From: Rapana venosa
Lineage: Eukaryota > Mollusca > Gastropoda > Neogastropoda > Muricidae
Assembly (NCBI GenBank): GCA_028751875.1
Contig: CM054143.1
Location: 64,341,682 to 64,405,681 of the forward strand
DNA: 64,000 bases
Direction: 5' to 3'
Below are positions 1 through 11,566 of this stretch, one piece after another; within the stretch, counting starts at the first letter, position 1, and each line of letters opens with the position of its first letter. Under the pieces are notes generated by a model. It ran no database searches. It was given only the letters and a program-made list of their open reading frames with translations, and was not told the DNA's origin. The position numbers and the translations under genes are program-made.

Positions 1-1036
1 CCAAGGGGTTGTGGAGGGTGTAAAGAGTGCAGGCCCAAGGGGGGGAGAGGGGTGCCCGGGGGCCCCCCCAAAAACATTTTTTCCCTCTTTTTGCTGTAAA
101 ACCAGTTTTAACCTAAAGTCCACCAAAGGTTTGGGGTTTGCTGAAGTTAGGTTTCTCAATGTCCCCCCCCTTCAGGTGCTTCGGGGCCCAGATTTTTGGG
201 CCAATGAGGGGGGCCCCGGGCCCAAGGTGTGGGGGGTCTGTGTGAAGGCAGCACAAAAAAGGGGAAAGTTCCGGGGGCCCCCGCTTGATGAAAGAACTGC
301 GAAGGGGGCTCCAAGTTTCCCTTGCCCAGACAATGCCCTGTTTGGAGACAGAAATTAAAGAGAGTGAAAGAAAAAGAGCATCTCCCTTTAAAACCCAAAA
401 AAAAACTAGTCCGGAAAAGGAACGGGGGCAGGGGCCCCTTTCTTTTGCAGGGGTTTGTCAAGAAAAAGGTATGTTGTGGGGGGCCCAAAAGGGGAACTTG
501 GACAAGGAGCCCCTCCGCTCGAAAACGGCTGGAAGACCCAACTAAAGCTGGATGGCCATTACCCCACCCCAGCAAAGGAAGCCTCTGGCGGGGGCCCCAA
601 ACCCCCCCCCTTTTTTAAAAAAACCCGCTCCTTTTTTGGGGGTCCAAATTTTTCCCAAACCCTGGGGTAATGGAAAAAACCAGCTTCCCCCAAAATGTGA
701 AGGCTGGAAACCGGCACTTTCGGGACTTCCCAAAGCGCCCAGGTTGGGGGATGTGGGTTTGGGGCACCGTCGCCCAAAAAAAAAAAAAAGGTTTCAAAAC
801 TTCCTGAAAGGAAACTGGGTCAAAAAGAAGACGCTTTTGACCCCCCAGGGGGGAAAAATAATAATAATAATAATAAGAAAGAAGAAGAAGAAGAAGAAGA
901 ACCCCCAAGAAAAAGAAAAAAGAAATTTATTTTAGCGATATATCTTGCCCAAAAAAACCAAAACGCTTGCATTCAACACACCCTTTTCATACAAAAAAAT
1001 AGCAAAAATTTTTAAAAGAAAATTTAAAAACAAAAG

Positions 1037-1168
1037 TACACACACACGCCCTTTCGCACGCACGCACACCACACATAAAACACACACACACGCGCGCCCC
1101 ACGCACGAAGCCACGCACGCCCAAAAAAAACCACACACACACAAAAAACAAAACAACACACACACACA
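1037..1168. repeat. (CA)n microsatellite inside L2-C 3' UTR
   Basis: Imperfect CA repeat with CGCA interruptions. It lies at the same position as the CA tract in the other L2 copies: after the ...GTACACAC motif and before the ...GGCAGGG motif. Confidence 0.8.
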
Positions 1169-2502
1169 AAGATTAACACTATGGCAGGGGATGGTTTTTG
1201 GGTTTTAGGGAGGGGTTGATTTGAGGTGAAAAAGAGGGGAAAACAGAATTTGGGGAAAAAATATGTCCCTTTAGGGGTTTGGAAATTTAAAAAAGGGCAT
1301 AAGTAGGCTTTTCGGGGAATCGAGAGAGGGGGGTCATTCCAATCACTGGACCCGAAAAAAGAGAAAGAGCGAAAGGCCAACAGTGGATTGGTTTTAAAAC
1401 CCCACATTGTAAGCGCAAATTTTCTGCAAACAGAGCGGAAAAGGGAAAGAGAAGGAGTGTAACCGGGTGCCCGTCACAGAAAGGAAAGGGGGGAGCGTGT
1501 TTTGTGGGACATTTTTAAAAAGAGGGTATGGTTACGGTTTTTCTCCGTGGCACAGGGGAGCCCGTGGAGAGAAAAGCACGAAGGAGTTTGTGCTCAAAAT
1601 TTTTTTTCGAAAAGTCGAGCTACAAAAGTTTTTTAAATTTTTTGAAATGGAATTTTGGGTTGACGATGTGGCCCGACCAGAAGGGGAAAAATTTTCCCTT
1701 TGTCCGTTTTGGAAAAAATGGGAATGACTAGTTTTGGTTAGGGGGGGTCAGTGGCAAGGGAAATTTTAAACTGATGTTAATACGCAAAAAATTGATAGAA
1801 AATGACTGGTTAAGGTTTTGGGGGATTTTAAATTTTGCATTGGGGATGTTGGGCAATAAAAAACCCCCAAAATAATTTTACAGCAAAGGGGGAAAAAAGG
1901 GTTGACGAAAGCCGGGAAATTTAATGGAAATGGTGATGGGAGAAAGTTTTGTTTTTGTCCCTTTTTAAAAGAGAGATATTTGGGTTTTTTTCTGGATTTA
2001 GCTGTTAAATTGTTCTGTTTCATCCGTTTTGGTTTTTTTGAAGGCAAAAAGTACCCCATTTGGTTTAATAGAGGGAAAGGGGAAATTTCAGGGGTATTAA
2101 TGCCAAAAATTGAAAAATAATTGCAAGAAATTTATGGTTGATCTGATTACGGGTTTTTTATTGAAAAGTTGAGCAGTGTAAGGGAAAAGAACAAGGCCCA
2201 GAACTGATCCGGTGGGACTCCCACCCCCATTTGGGAGGGATGGGGGAATTTGTTTTTTCCAAAAAAGTTGGGAAACAGAAAAGGGATGCCCCGAACCAGG
2301 GAAGGTTTTTTGGGGTTGTATTTCCCCGTGTTTTGGCCCGGGAAGAGAAGAAATGAATGGTTATAGGTCAAAGGCCCCGTAGAAAAAAAAAACCAAAAAA
2401 ATTGAGGGAAAAAGAGATTTTCCCTTTAAATCGTGGGCATGTTTGAAGCGTGTTTAAGGTGTGACTTGGGGGGTCTCCGTGTGTGGGTTGGGGGCTGGAA
2501 CG

Positions 2503-2521
2503 GGGGGGGGGGGGGGGGGGG
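2503..2521. repeat. poly-G run
   Basis: An uninterrupted run of about 19 G within the L2-C copy. The cleaner L2-B copy has no such run at the matching point, so an error or local expansion is likely. Confidence 0.7.
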
Positions 2522-4099
2522 AAGAAGATTTTGGAAAAGAAGGCGTTGAGTTTTTTGAAACCCCTTTTTCAAGGGGCTTTTGGATAAAGGGAGCTTTTGA
2601 AAAGGATGTAATTTTCAAATGTTGGGGTTAGGTTGTGCTTTTTGAGAAAAAGGTTAACATTTCAGTTTTTTAGATTGTTTGGAAAAATTCCCGAAAGAAA
2701 GATGAGTTTAATATTTTCTTTATAGTGGGTATGAGGGGGAATGCATGAGTGGGAGAAAACAGGGACCCTCGGATAGCATGATTTTATTGTCATTTTAAAA
2801 TTGTCTTGATTTCTTTTCGGGTTTTTGGGTGAAAGAAAAAGGAGAAAATGCCCCGTGAATTTTTGGGTTTAAAGGGGGGCGCAGGTTTTGGGAAAAAAGT
2901 CGATCCAGTCTGGAGAATATGTTTTTTGGGCTTTTTTCAAAAAAGAATCAAGAAAATGTAAAGGAAATTCAGAGTGCTTTTTGGAAAAATCGGGAGGAGC
3001 TTGTCTTTGCAGATCCCAAAAAGAGATTGGGGGGGGAAAAAAGAGATTTCAAAGGCGTAGCATCAAGAACGTGAGCAAATAGTCTTTTTTTTTTTGAACA
3101 GATTAAGGTTTAACATTGTTTAATTTTTATTTCGAAAGACTGTTTATTTAAATTTAATTTTTTGTTTTTCTCCATTGTCGCTCGGTTGGGCGACATTTTG
3201 GGTTTTTCGACAAGAAATTCCAAAGGGGGTACCGGGGGGCCCCAGGGCCTATCAGGAAAAAAAAGAGGGAAAAGGGGGGGAGTGTTTCTTATCAGCAGTT
3301 TGGTACGAACATGTTGTAGTTTTGTGGAAGGGTTTTGTGGGGTTAGGGTTTGTGATAGGCGTTCAGCAAACTGGGTTTTGAGAAATTTAATTTTTTATGG
3401 GTTGAGATTTGGGGACGGGGGACGCACTTTTTTTTTTTTGTTTGGCCTGCAAAGTTGGGGGAAAAAAAAAGATGGCAGAATGAAACCGAAAGTAGTTCCT
3501 TGTGACGGAAACGGACGGACCCAAACTAGGAAATTTTTAGTGAAAGAGCCCTTCTAAAAAATTTAAAAATACCTGATTGTGTTAGCTTCATTTACAAACT
3601 GGGGGGGGGTAGAGGGGGGTGGGGGTAAAAAAGGGGGAAAGAGAATAGGACACAAAAAGAAGACAGAAAAAAGGGTTGGAGGGGTAGGGGTAAGGGGGGG
3701 AAGTAATAATTTAAAAAAAAAAATGAAAATATTTGACCCAAAAGGGAAAATCCCCTGGTGTGGCATCCATAGGGAGGAGCTGAGCTTCTCTGTCCCCGGG
3801 GCAGAGATGGCAGTGGGGGTTCTCAGGAGGCCCCGGAAGGAGAGACAGAGGGGGGCTTTGGGGCTGGAAACAAGGCCTTCCATGGAAGGGCAAAACCCAC
3901 CGGGGCATGAGACCTCAGGTGGGGTGAAAATTTTCTGGCAAAGGGAAATCTTTGCCCGGGAGTCCTCTTTGGGTTTTTGACAATCCACTTTTAGGGAGTG
4001 GGGCCCCTATGGTCCACGCTGAAAAAAGACAATCACTGTATGTAACATTTTACCCCGCTCCCAGTTCCAGTAAGAAAGGGGTGTGGTTTTTTTAATTAT

Positions 4100-4212
4100 T
4101 TTATTTTTTTTTTATTTTAAATTAAAATTTATACCACTTAACGTCACAAAATTTCTGGGGAAAAAACGGGGGCTCTCCCCCAAGAGTGCGTCGCCACAAG
4201 AGCAGCGTACCT

Positions 4213-4243
<31 letters not shown>

Positions 4244-4530
4244 GGTTGGGGGGGGGGGGGGGGGGGGGGGGGGAGGGGCGTGTCTGTATTTTTTTCCTTT
4301 TTGGAAATGGCTTTTTTCTAAAAAATTTTGCTGGGACAAAATCTCTTGTTTGCCGTGGGGTTTTTTTAACTTGCCCGATAATTTTTGAGTAACCACAGGG
4401 CTTTGGGGTTTTTTTTGTTCCTCCCAATGACTAGCGCCCCCGACTCCTGGTCTAAAAGGGTGGGGGAAAAAGTTGGGCCCAAACGGGAAAAGTGTTGTTG
4501 GGGGAGCATTGGGGTCCTCCCTTTTTGTTT
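4100..4530 (-). mobile_element. SINE-B copy, degraded
   Basis: It matches the SINE at 43690-44205 in order: TATACCACTTAA, GTCACAAAATTTC, GCTCTCCCC, GTCGCCACAA, a T/G run, TGGCTTTTTTCTAA, TTTTGC.GGGACAA, TCTTGTTTGCCGTGGG, GACTAGCGCCC, TGGTCTAA, then GGGGGAAAAAGTT. The tRNA-like head on the right is not clearly recognisable. The G-run at 4221-4273 replaces the poly-T (minus-strand poly-A) tract of the cleaner copy. This supports the view that the surrounding sequence is error-rich rather than unique. Confidence 0.7.
4221..4273. repeat. Long interrupted poly-G tract
   Basis: About 50 nearly continuous G after a short T run, broken only by TT and A. It is a potential G-quadruplex if real, but it sits in the low-accuracy block. 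Confidence 0.6.
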
Positions 4531-7500
4531 TTGGGGGATTCAAAGGGTTTTTCCCCCCTTTTGGGAAGCGAGAAATTTTTTCGATGGGGGCCTCTTCTGG
4601 AGGTTCCCCTGGAAAAGGGTTCCCGCATGTGAAAAGGGGAACTTGCACTTAAACCCCTTCATCAAAAAGGGTTTGCTATCGTGTCCGGGGCTGTCATTTT
4701 CGATCCTTCAATTGGGCTTGGGGCTTTCATTGGGAAGTCATGATGATCGAAGGCAGCGACCATTTTCCCGGTCATCTTAATTTAGAACAAGGTGGTTGGG
4801 AATCCTAAAACAGAGCAGTTCGATTTCAGTGGGAAATTGGGGTCAATAGGTGGACCCCTTTTGGCATTAAAAAATTAAAATTAAACTTGGGCCGCAAACG
4901 ATCTGGGGGGGGCATTGAGGCACTTTTCTACAGTCCCCCGAGAAATTTGTGCCTTAAATGGTGATTGGGCCCCGGGGCCCCGGGTGGGTTTGGGTTTATT
5001 AGGAAAGGGCCCCCGCTATTGAAGGCAGAGGGAAACCCCCAAAAAGCGCCTGGGTTTTTCAACAGCTGTCTCCCGGGCAGTGTTTGGGCCCCCCAAAACT
5101 GAGGGGCCCAAATCACCCATGTTTTTAAACCCGCATTGCACGAGGTTTTGGAAAGCCTTTTTTGTTCCCTGCTTAAAAGGGAGGGCATTTCGGAAGGGGT
5201 GGGGTGGGTTTTGCATGGGTAAAGGGGAAAAAAAAGCCCCCCACTCCCGTTTATCATCCCGAAAATTGGAAAATTTGTCTGGTTACGATGGGGTTCGGGG
5301 TAACCCGCTGGCCACCACCCTGAAAAAAAAAATTCCCTTTATTTCCAGAGGCCAACGTTTTTAAAGGGCAAAAAAAAATTGAAAAAAGGTTTTTTTAAAA
5401 TTTTTTCCCAGAACAAATTTTTTTAATTTGCATTTCCCCCTTTTCCGGTTAAAAAGTTCCTTTCGTTATTTTGGCAAGACCTTGGCCCGGGCCTGACCAA
5501 ATTCCCCTACGCTTTCCAAAAAATTTCCCCCCGGCAGTTACCTGCAAATTTCCCGAAAATTTATTGCAAATTTGGAAAGACTGGGTTTTTTTCTTCTTTC
5601 ATGGGCCCGATGGGTTTTTGTCATTCTACCCAAAACCCCCCCATAAGGATTTTTAAAAAACCCCCGCAACTAAGACCCCTGGGAAATCCCCAGCTGCTCA
5701 GAAATTTTTCTGGAAAGATGGTCTTTTCCCTTTTCCCGGGTGGCAAAATTTGGGAAAAAAGGGGCCTTCTGGGAAAAGGGGAAAAGTGTTGGGTTCTGCA
5801 AGAACCGTTGCACCCTTGGGCCTTTTCAGGCCCCTGGAATGCTGTTCAAACTCATCTATCTGCTCCCCTAATCCCTTTGGGGGGGAAAAGGTAAAAGAGG
5901 GGAAGAACCCCTTGCCCCTCGCCCCAACCTCGGTTGTTAAAATGTGGGTTTAGGAAACTCCCTTTCCCCTCCATTCAGTGATAATTTTTGCCCCTTTATT
6001 TTTTTCGGCCTGCCTTTGGGCCCCCCTCCCTAAACCTGTTTTTCCCTTTCATTTGGGGCTTGGGGAGCCCCTCTGATCTTTTTTCCTGTCCATAACATCT
6101 GGGGGCTTTCCCTTTCTTGACTGTGGTCAGTGGGCTTTTTAGGGTTTACTTGTTGGGGAAAAGGGTTTGGGTTGGGCTTCCCTTTATTTGGGAAAAGTGG
6201 TCCCTGTTTTGAAAAAGCCCAAAGGGGTTTCGAGGGATTTAAACTCCAAAGCCCGGGGTCCTCCCTTTGGGGAGATCTGCATTCAAATTTTAAAGGGTTG
6301 CCGGGATACGATTTGATGCCAGTGGGATTTTAGGGTTTCTTGACCTTTGGGCCCGAGAGAGATAAGTTGGTTTTCCAGAAAGGTTTGAGCTTCACCATTT
6401 CTGAAATGTTTGCGTCTTTGAGGAAATTTTAGATTGGACCTTCCTTTTTTAATTAAAAGCTCCCAAAGAACGGAAGTGATCACAAAAATTTTTTTTCCCT
6501 TTACTTTGATCTTGGGAGTTTATTGGTTTGGGGACTATTTGTCATGATAAATTTTCCCCTCGGCACTGAAACTCCCTAAAGTTAAACCCGGGGGGATTTT
6601 CACGGTTTGGGCCAAATAGGGTTGGGCTAGTTTCCCGTTTGTTTCCTGCCAGTCGTTGAATCATCGGGTTTCAGTTTTGGGCCCCCTTTTTTGAAAAAGC
6701 GCATATTTTTTGCCCTCTTTTTTTTTAGTTGGGAAAAAGGGTTAATTTATACGTTGGGGAAAAGGGATTTTTCAGAAACCCGGGGATTAGGGGTTTTTAT
6801 GGTCATTCTGCCTTTGGCCCGGGCCCAAATTTGGAGAAAGGCGGGTTTCCCCGTTGCGGGGGTTCCAAATGTCTGAAATTTTTGAGGGAAAATGGGATCC
6901 CAAGGGGCCCTCCCGTCTGAAAACTGTCTCCTTTTAAAAAAAAGCACAACATTCTCAAGTCGGTTTACCAGGGGTTTTGGGGATGCGCCTTTTTTTTGGA
7001 GGGTTTTGCTCTTTACCCCCACAGGGAGTACTTTTGTAGAAGTTTTTAGAGAAAAGTTACAACTTTGTGGTTTTTCAAGGTGGGTTATGGGTGGAGGGTA
7101 AAAGATTTGTTTTCGTAAAAGAAGATGAAGTGCATGCAACCCCTAACCCAAATTCAGAGAACAAATTTTGACTTTGGTTTATTCGTTGGGAAAATTTCCA
7201 AAATCCCGGCCAAAATTCCCTTTGGGGGTTTTTTTTTATATTCCCGCGGCTTTAATTCCCAAAATTTAAATTCCCAAAACCTGAGAATGTCCTGCCCAGT
7301 TTGAATCTCCTGCGGGTGAATGCCCCTAATGGGGGGTGGGAGATCATGGGAAAACCCGCGTATGGGTTTTTAAGGCGGGGGGTGTCTCCAAGTTGATTAT
7401 GGTTGTAAGGTCTATGGGTCGGCGAGCATTTTTGTAATTGAAAGCAGACCCCCCTTTACCACCAGGGGGGTCAGAATTTTGGGTTTTTGGGGACCCTTTT

Positions 7501-8799
7501 GGGCCCGCCAGTGTTAGTTTAAAAAAAGTGGAAGTAGGAGCCCCTGTTTGAAGAACAGTGGCCCGAAGCTGACCCCTGAAACTACAATATGAAACTATTG
7601 GGGTCAACAAAAAACCCTGCTTACGATTGGGTTTTTAAACCCCCCGTTTAAGGCCAAATTCGGAAAAACTTCTTCTGTTTCCCCCCCACCCCGAGGATTC
7701 GGGTCCCTTTGGAAACCCCTGGGGTGCAGGAAGGTTTTGGGGGGTATGTGTTGGTCCCCCCTTTTTCCCCCCCCAGTGGGCCCTGTTGGGTTTATGGGGA
7801 ATTCCCGGTGGTTGCTTTTATCTGGCTTTTTAAAATAGGAAGGTCATGACCGGGTTTACACTTACAGGTTTTTTCAAAGTTGTGTCAGTCGGGACCTGTC
7901 CACACAAGCATTTTTTTCAAAGGGGGAAGTCCCGAAAGGGGGGGGCCCCGCGCCACCGCTGTGCCACCATAAGGGGTATGCGTTTCCCCTGACTGCCCCC
8001 CTTTTGGGTTTTTGGGGTGCACGGCTGAATTTGTGTCTTTTTTTGTCCCCGAAAAAATGTTTTTGGGATTGGGGGAAAAAGCTTCTTGGGGATGGAAAGA
8101 TTTGCTCCCTTTTAAAACCAGGGGTATTAAATTGTAAAACCCCCCCCGAAAAACAAACCACCCAAGCTTCAAGGTTTTTACTTTTCCCTTTACCAGGACG
8201 GGTGTGCTTTTGTTTTGGTAAAAGGAAATTCCCGGGGCACATGCGCATTTGAGGCAAAAAAAGGGGAGACCCAAACCACCAGGGGGGCCAAAGGGAGAAG
8301 GAAAATCCCCAAAGGGCTACCATGCCAAAAAAAGGGGAAATTTTAAAAACCCAAAGTGAACAGCGCTCCCCGTCCCTTGGAGGAAGAATTGGGGGGCTCG
8401 ACGGACAACAAACTTTTTCCCCATTCGCCCCAAATAACCTGAAACAAGTTTTTACTTAAAGTGGTCCAAAAAAAAAAAAGGGAAAAAGCAAAACCCCGGC
8501 CCCACACACGGGTTATTCCAATTTCCCCCCCGGTTAAATTTTAAGGGAAGGGAACCCCCAATGGTGTGTGGCTTGTGAAGTCGGGTAACCATCAAGCAAC
8601 TTTTTCTTGAGTGTCGAGAAGTCCAAGATATTAGGCACAAGCAATTTCCTGCAGACTCCCTGGAGATCCTTTTTTAGGATGTTACCTAACTTCCTGAGAG
8701 AATCTGGCTTTTTCCATTTGATCTGAGTGAAAGTGTTACAGTTGGTTAATAAGAACAAGGTCGTTTTAAGGAATCTGGTTTTGGGTTTTTTTTCCATTT

Positions 8800-8990
8800 T
8801 ATGTGCATTTGATGTGGTTTTCCCACAACGCAGTGCCTGTCTTGGGTTGACCCTTATGGTTGGCCGGGGTGTTGCTAAAAGGAATGACAGTAGAGTTGGT
8901 TTTATATCCTGTTTTAATCTGTAAATAGCTGCACAGTTTTAATCTGAGATTTAAAAGTTGATGAGGTGACAGCCCTGATATGGTCTCTGT
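8800..8990. repeat. Dispersed repeat shared with 20455-20630
   Basis: GGGTTGACCCTTATGGTTG, AGAGTTGGTTTT and TTAATCTGAGATTTA occur here and again at 20.49-20.60 kb in the same order and orientation, with similar spacing. The minus-strand frames share a short NHKGQP-like string. Family and function are not recognised; it could be a SINE body or LINE UTR fragment. Confidence 0.55.
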
Positions 8991-9029
8991 GGTCGGAGGG
9001 GCTATAAACAACAGGATTGGATTGGATTG

Positions 9030-9310
9030 CACCAGTGCAGTTCTTGTCCAAGGCACGGTTAGAAAATGGTTTCATACCTCAGTGGGAGTCGTCAAGGCTG
9101 TCTCCTATCGCCGACACTGTTCAATGTCTTCCTTGAGTGCATAATGACTGATGCCATAGAAGATCACACTGGCACAGTCAGTATTAGAGGGCAAACAATC
9201 AACAACCTCAGGTTTGCCGATGACATCGACGGACTGGCAGGAAACGAACAGGAACTAGCCAACCTAGTGTACCACGTGGACGAAACATCCTCCAGGTATG
9301 GCATGGAGAT
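9030..9310 (+). pseudogene. RTE-like LINE reverse transcriptase, 5' portion before insertion
   Basis: The translation contains RQGCLLSPTLFNVFLE, then TINNLRFADDIDGLAGNEQE and ends ...SSRYGMEI. This is the palm segment of an RTE-clade reverse transcriptase; FADD is the catalytic Y/FADD-type motif. A one-base deletion near 9090 shifts the frame: the FHTSVGV string just before it is in another frame from RQGC. The open reading stops meaning anything at 9310, where AAT repeats of an inserted minus-strand LINE begin. The following residues of the family (SAKKTK-like) are found 3.8 kb downstream at 13128. This is a dead copy. Confidence 0.8.
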
Positions 9311-9324
9311 AATAATAATAATGA

Positions 9325-9374
<50 letters not shown>

Positions 9375-9487
9375 AATGGAATTTATGGCACCGTATCTTG
9401 CAAAAACAAATCAAAGTGCTTGCATTCATCTTACTCTTACACATACATCACGTTACAATTAATAGCTTTTACAAATTCAAATGTATA
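9311..9487 (-). mobile_element. L2/CR1-like LINE, copy A, 3' end
   Basis: Read on minus, this is the terminal part of L2-A: AAATTCAAAT-side sequence, then GCACTTTGATTTG, the ATACGGTGCCATAAATTCCAT tail variant, and AGT/ATT trinucleotide repeats at the very end (9311-9373). It is separated from the coding body (11565-13123) by insertions in the internal (CA)n tract. The element end abuts the RTE sequence at 9310. Confidence 0.75.
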
Positions 9488-9519
9488 CACACTCACACAC
9501 GCACGCACGCACACACACG

Positions 9520-9612
<93 letters not shown>
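9488..9612. repeat. (CA)n microsatellite, left part of the L2-A internal tract
   Basis: Long CA repeat with CGCA interruptions at its left end. Its left flank is L2 3' UTR, its right flank the SINE head. Confidence 0.9.
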
Positions 9613-9613
<1 letters not shown>

Positions 9614-9956
9614 CTGGGGGTCGGGATAGCCTAGTGGTTAGAACATTGCGCTCGCAATCTGACGACTCGGGTTCGATTCCCGTTCAAGGGGATATTTTCC
9701 CCAGAAGTTAACATCAGTGCAGACTCCACTCTCCCCAAAAGTCATTCGGATGAGACTATAAACTGAGGCCCCGTGTGCGAACGCACGCAGAACATCTTGC
9801 GCACACGTTAAATCCTGTTCCGCTTTTCGTAAGAGTAGGCCATTGTGTGCCGGTGGGAACAGATGACAGAATTTACAAAACGGCATACACACGGGGACTG
9901 GATGTAATTAAGCACATAAGTGCGTATTCCATTATCGTCAATATAAAAGAATAAAA

Positions 9957-9957
<1 letters not shown>
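9613..9957 (+). mobile_element. tRNA-derived SINE (SINE-A) with tail alpha
   Basis: The head looks like a tRNA: a box A-like TAGCCTAGTGGTTAGAAC near 9630 and a box B-like GGTTCGATTCCC near 9670 would form an internal Pol III promoter. The body has CGGATGAGACTATAAAC and CCCCGTGTGCGAACGCA, then AGAGTAGGCCATTGTGTGCC and GGTGGGAACAGATGACA. The 3' tail (GGGGACTGGATGTAA...GTATTCCATTATCGTC...AAAAGAATAAAA) is tail alpha. CA repeats on both sides show that it inserted into the L2-A microsatellite. It is noncoding and probably depended on a partner LINE. Confidence 0.85.

Positions 9958-10031
<74 letters not shown>
9958..10031. repeat. (CA)n microsatellite, middle part
   Basis: Pure CA repeat between the SINE and the RNase H-bearing LINE fragment, consistent with the same target tract having been hit twice. 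Confidence 0.9.
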
Positions 10032-10032
<1 letters not shown>

Positions 10033-11343
10033 TTTTAATACGCTCAAAATTTATGGACAAGAAGTTTATTTTTCTGTTGCAGATTATCTTCTTAAAAAAT
10101 TACAAAGTTTAGACAGTAAAGCCATAAAAATAGCACTTGGTGTTCCAGTCCATGCTAACATAACTAATACTTATAAAGAAGCACAGTTACTCTCTCTTTC
10201 TGATTAGCCATATCAAAGTATGTGATTCGAAGTCTCTCTGTTCCAAACTCAGTAAAAGGGGAAATTCTTATGAATCAAGACACTTATTATCCAGAACGAG
10301 CAAGCACTATTTCATTTCTGCTGCCAATTAAAGATTATACAGATTCATTAATGAAAGACATTGGTATTGACCTAACAACAATTCCAATTTTTCCAATGGT
10401 TCCTCAAATGCCTCCTTGAGAACATATATCAGCTAACTTTGACACTGACTACAAGGATGTAAAAAAGAATGAAGATCAAAATGTGCTCACCGTTGATGTA
10501 AAAAGTCACATTGAAAGTAATTATGGTAAATATTTAAAAGTGTATACTGATGGATCTGTACTGGAATCAGGAAGAAATGGGGCAGCATTTGTGATTCCTG
10601 TTTTAAAAGTACAAAAATCATTTCATTTAGGAAAACATTTTTCTATTTTTAAGCATGAAATGTTTGCAATCCTTATAGCCGTGAATTTATTGTCAAATAC
10701 TGAGCTTGATATTCGCCACATTCTTTTTTGCGTTGACTCAAAAGCAGTATTGATGGCGCTAAAGCACTGGCAGGAGAACATAAAGAAAGATATTTATTTG
10801 AGATTAAATTCTTGATACATTGTATTGCAAGCAGAGGCATACAAATAACTTTTTGCTGGGTGCCTTCTCACTGTGGAATATATTGGAATGAGTTGGTTGA
10901 TTCTTTAGCAAAGCAAGGTGCCTCTGATTGCAACATTGAAACATTTGATTCTAATCTCGCTTTGTCCTCGCATGAAATTAATGCTAAATTGATGAATTGT
11001 ATGCATTCCAAAATGAAGAAAACACACTTTGAAAACATTTCTTGCTCACGGAAAGTAGAAATTTTAATATATAAAATTAGGCTAAATGCATGTAACACCA
11101 AATACTCTAAAAATATGACATGTTGCTGTTCTCAATCTCTTTCAATCTACCATTTATTGGTTAATTGCCCAATCATAATGACCTGTTTAAAAGGAAACGA
11201 ATAGATATTCATAAAAAAAATGCTACTGTTCAAGAAGCTTTATATGACTCTCAGCAGTTCATAGCATCAGTTGCTGAGATTATATATTCTTCCCCAGTAA
11301 GACCTCTACTGTAGATAGTTGTGAGAATATAAATATACGTACA

Positions 11344-11346
<3 letters not shown>
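10032..11346 (+). pseudogene. RNase H-bearing LINE, 5'-truncated, frameshifted
   Basis: The first frame reads ...KLQSLDSKAIKIALGVPVHA, a typical region just after the reverse transcriptase of RNase H-containing LINEs. After a frameshift near 10210 the frame runs VIRSLSVPNSVKGEIL. The RNase H domain begins about 10530 with YTDGS (first Asp), then KHEMFAILIAV (Glu), FCVDSKAVLMAL (second Asp), a stop at 10813 and frame change, then WVPSHCGIYWNELVDSLAK (His and last Asp). All four catalytic acids are present, though in broken frames. A Cys/His-rich C-terminus (CCCSQSLSIYHLLVNC) follows. The copy is dead and lies inside the L2-A CA tract. The clade (I, Nimb or similar) is not resolved. Confidence 0.8.
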
Positions 11347-11391
<45 letters not shown>

Positions 11392-11437
11392 AGAGAAGAG
11401 AGAGAAAAGAGAGAGATCAGAGAGAGAGAGAGAGAGA
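11347..11437. repeat. (AG)n microsatellite
   Basis: AG repeat with AGAAGAG interruptions, inside the RNase H-LINE 3' UTR. Confidence 0.9.
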
Positions 11438-11495
11438 TGTTGGTTTGAATGCGGGTGTGTCCTTACCACCAATTAGTGAATGGACATTAAACAAA

Positions 11496-11498
<3 letters not shown>
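11438..11498 (+). mobile_element. Probable 3' terminus of the RNase H-bearing LINE
   Basis: A short non-repetitive segment ending GGACATTAAACAAACAAAC, which resembles LINE 3' ends that finish in CAAA repeats. It lies between the AG tract and the resumed CA tract, so it most likely marks the end of the nested insertion. Confidence 0.45.

Positions 11499-11564
<66 letters not shown>
11499..11564. repeat. (CA)n microsatellite, right part of the L2-A internal tract
   Basis: CA repeat leading directly into the L2-A body at a GCACTTTGGCAGGG junction equivalent to that in L2-B (15990) and L2-C (1170). Confidence 0.9.

Positions 11565-11566
<2 letters not shown>

Larger units (their letters stand above)
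857..3430 (-). mobile_element. L2/CR1-like LINE, copy C, degraded
   Basis: The block aligns by eye along its length with the cleaner copy at 15785-18255. Shared landmarks in the same order are the ATT-type repeat and ATCTTGC...GCTTGCATTCAAC tail (about 857-985), an internal (CA)n (about 1037-1168), CATAAGTAGGCTTTT (about 1300), AGAGAAAGAGCGA, GAGAAGGAGTGTA, and the 5'-side GTGATAGGCGTTCAGCA (about 3350). Read on minus it would encode the C-terminal two thirds of a reverse transcriptase, but run-length errors break every frame. No endonuclease domain is visible, so it is 5' truncated. Whether the breaks are genuine mutations or sequencing error cannot be told here. Confidence 0.75.
1..8700. 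other. Homopolymer-inflated, probably low-accuracy sequence block
   Basis: The block is packed with runs of four to ten identical bases (GGGG, CCCC, AAAA, TTTT). The density falls sharply after about 8.7 kb. Two repeats inside it can be matched to cleaner copies elsewhere in the window (L2-C and a SINE-B copy), and the differences are mostly single-base run expansions and small indels. I infer a poorly polished or single-read region. Apart from those two repeats I see no gene in 3430-4100 or 4530-8700, and the open frames there have no recognisable domain. Confidence 0.6.

Noticed and set aside
3563..3988. Opposing open frames of about 135-140 codons in the first block
   Set aside because: No recognisable domain, and the reading frames lie in error-rich sequence where frame length carries no weight.
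9613..9700. Possible genuine tRNA gene
   Set aside because: Box A- and B-like strings are present, but the acceptor and anticodon stems do not pair convincingly and the sequence continues into a SINE body repeated elsewhere.
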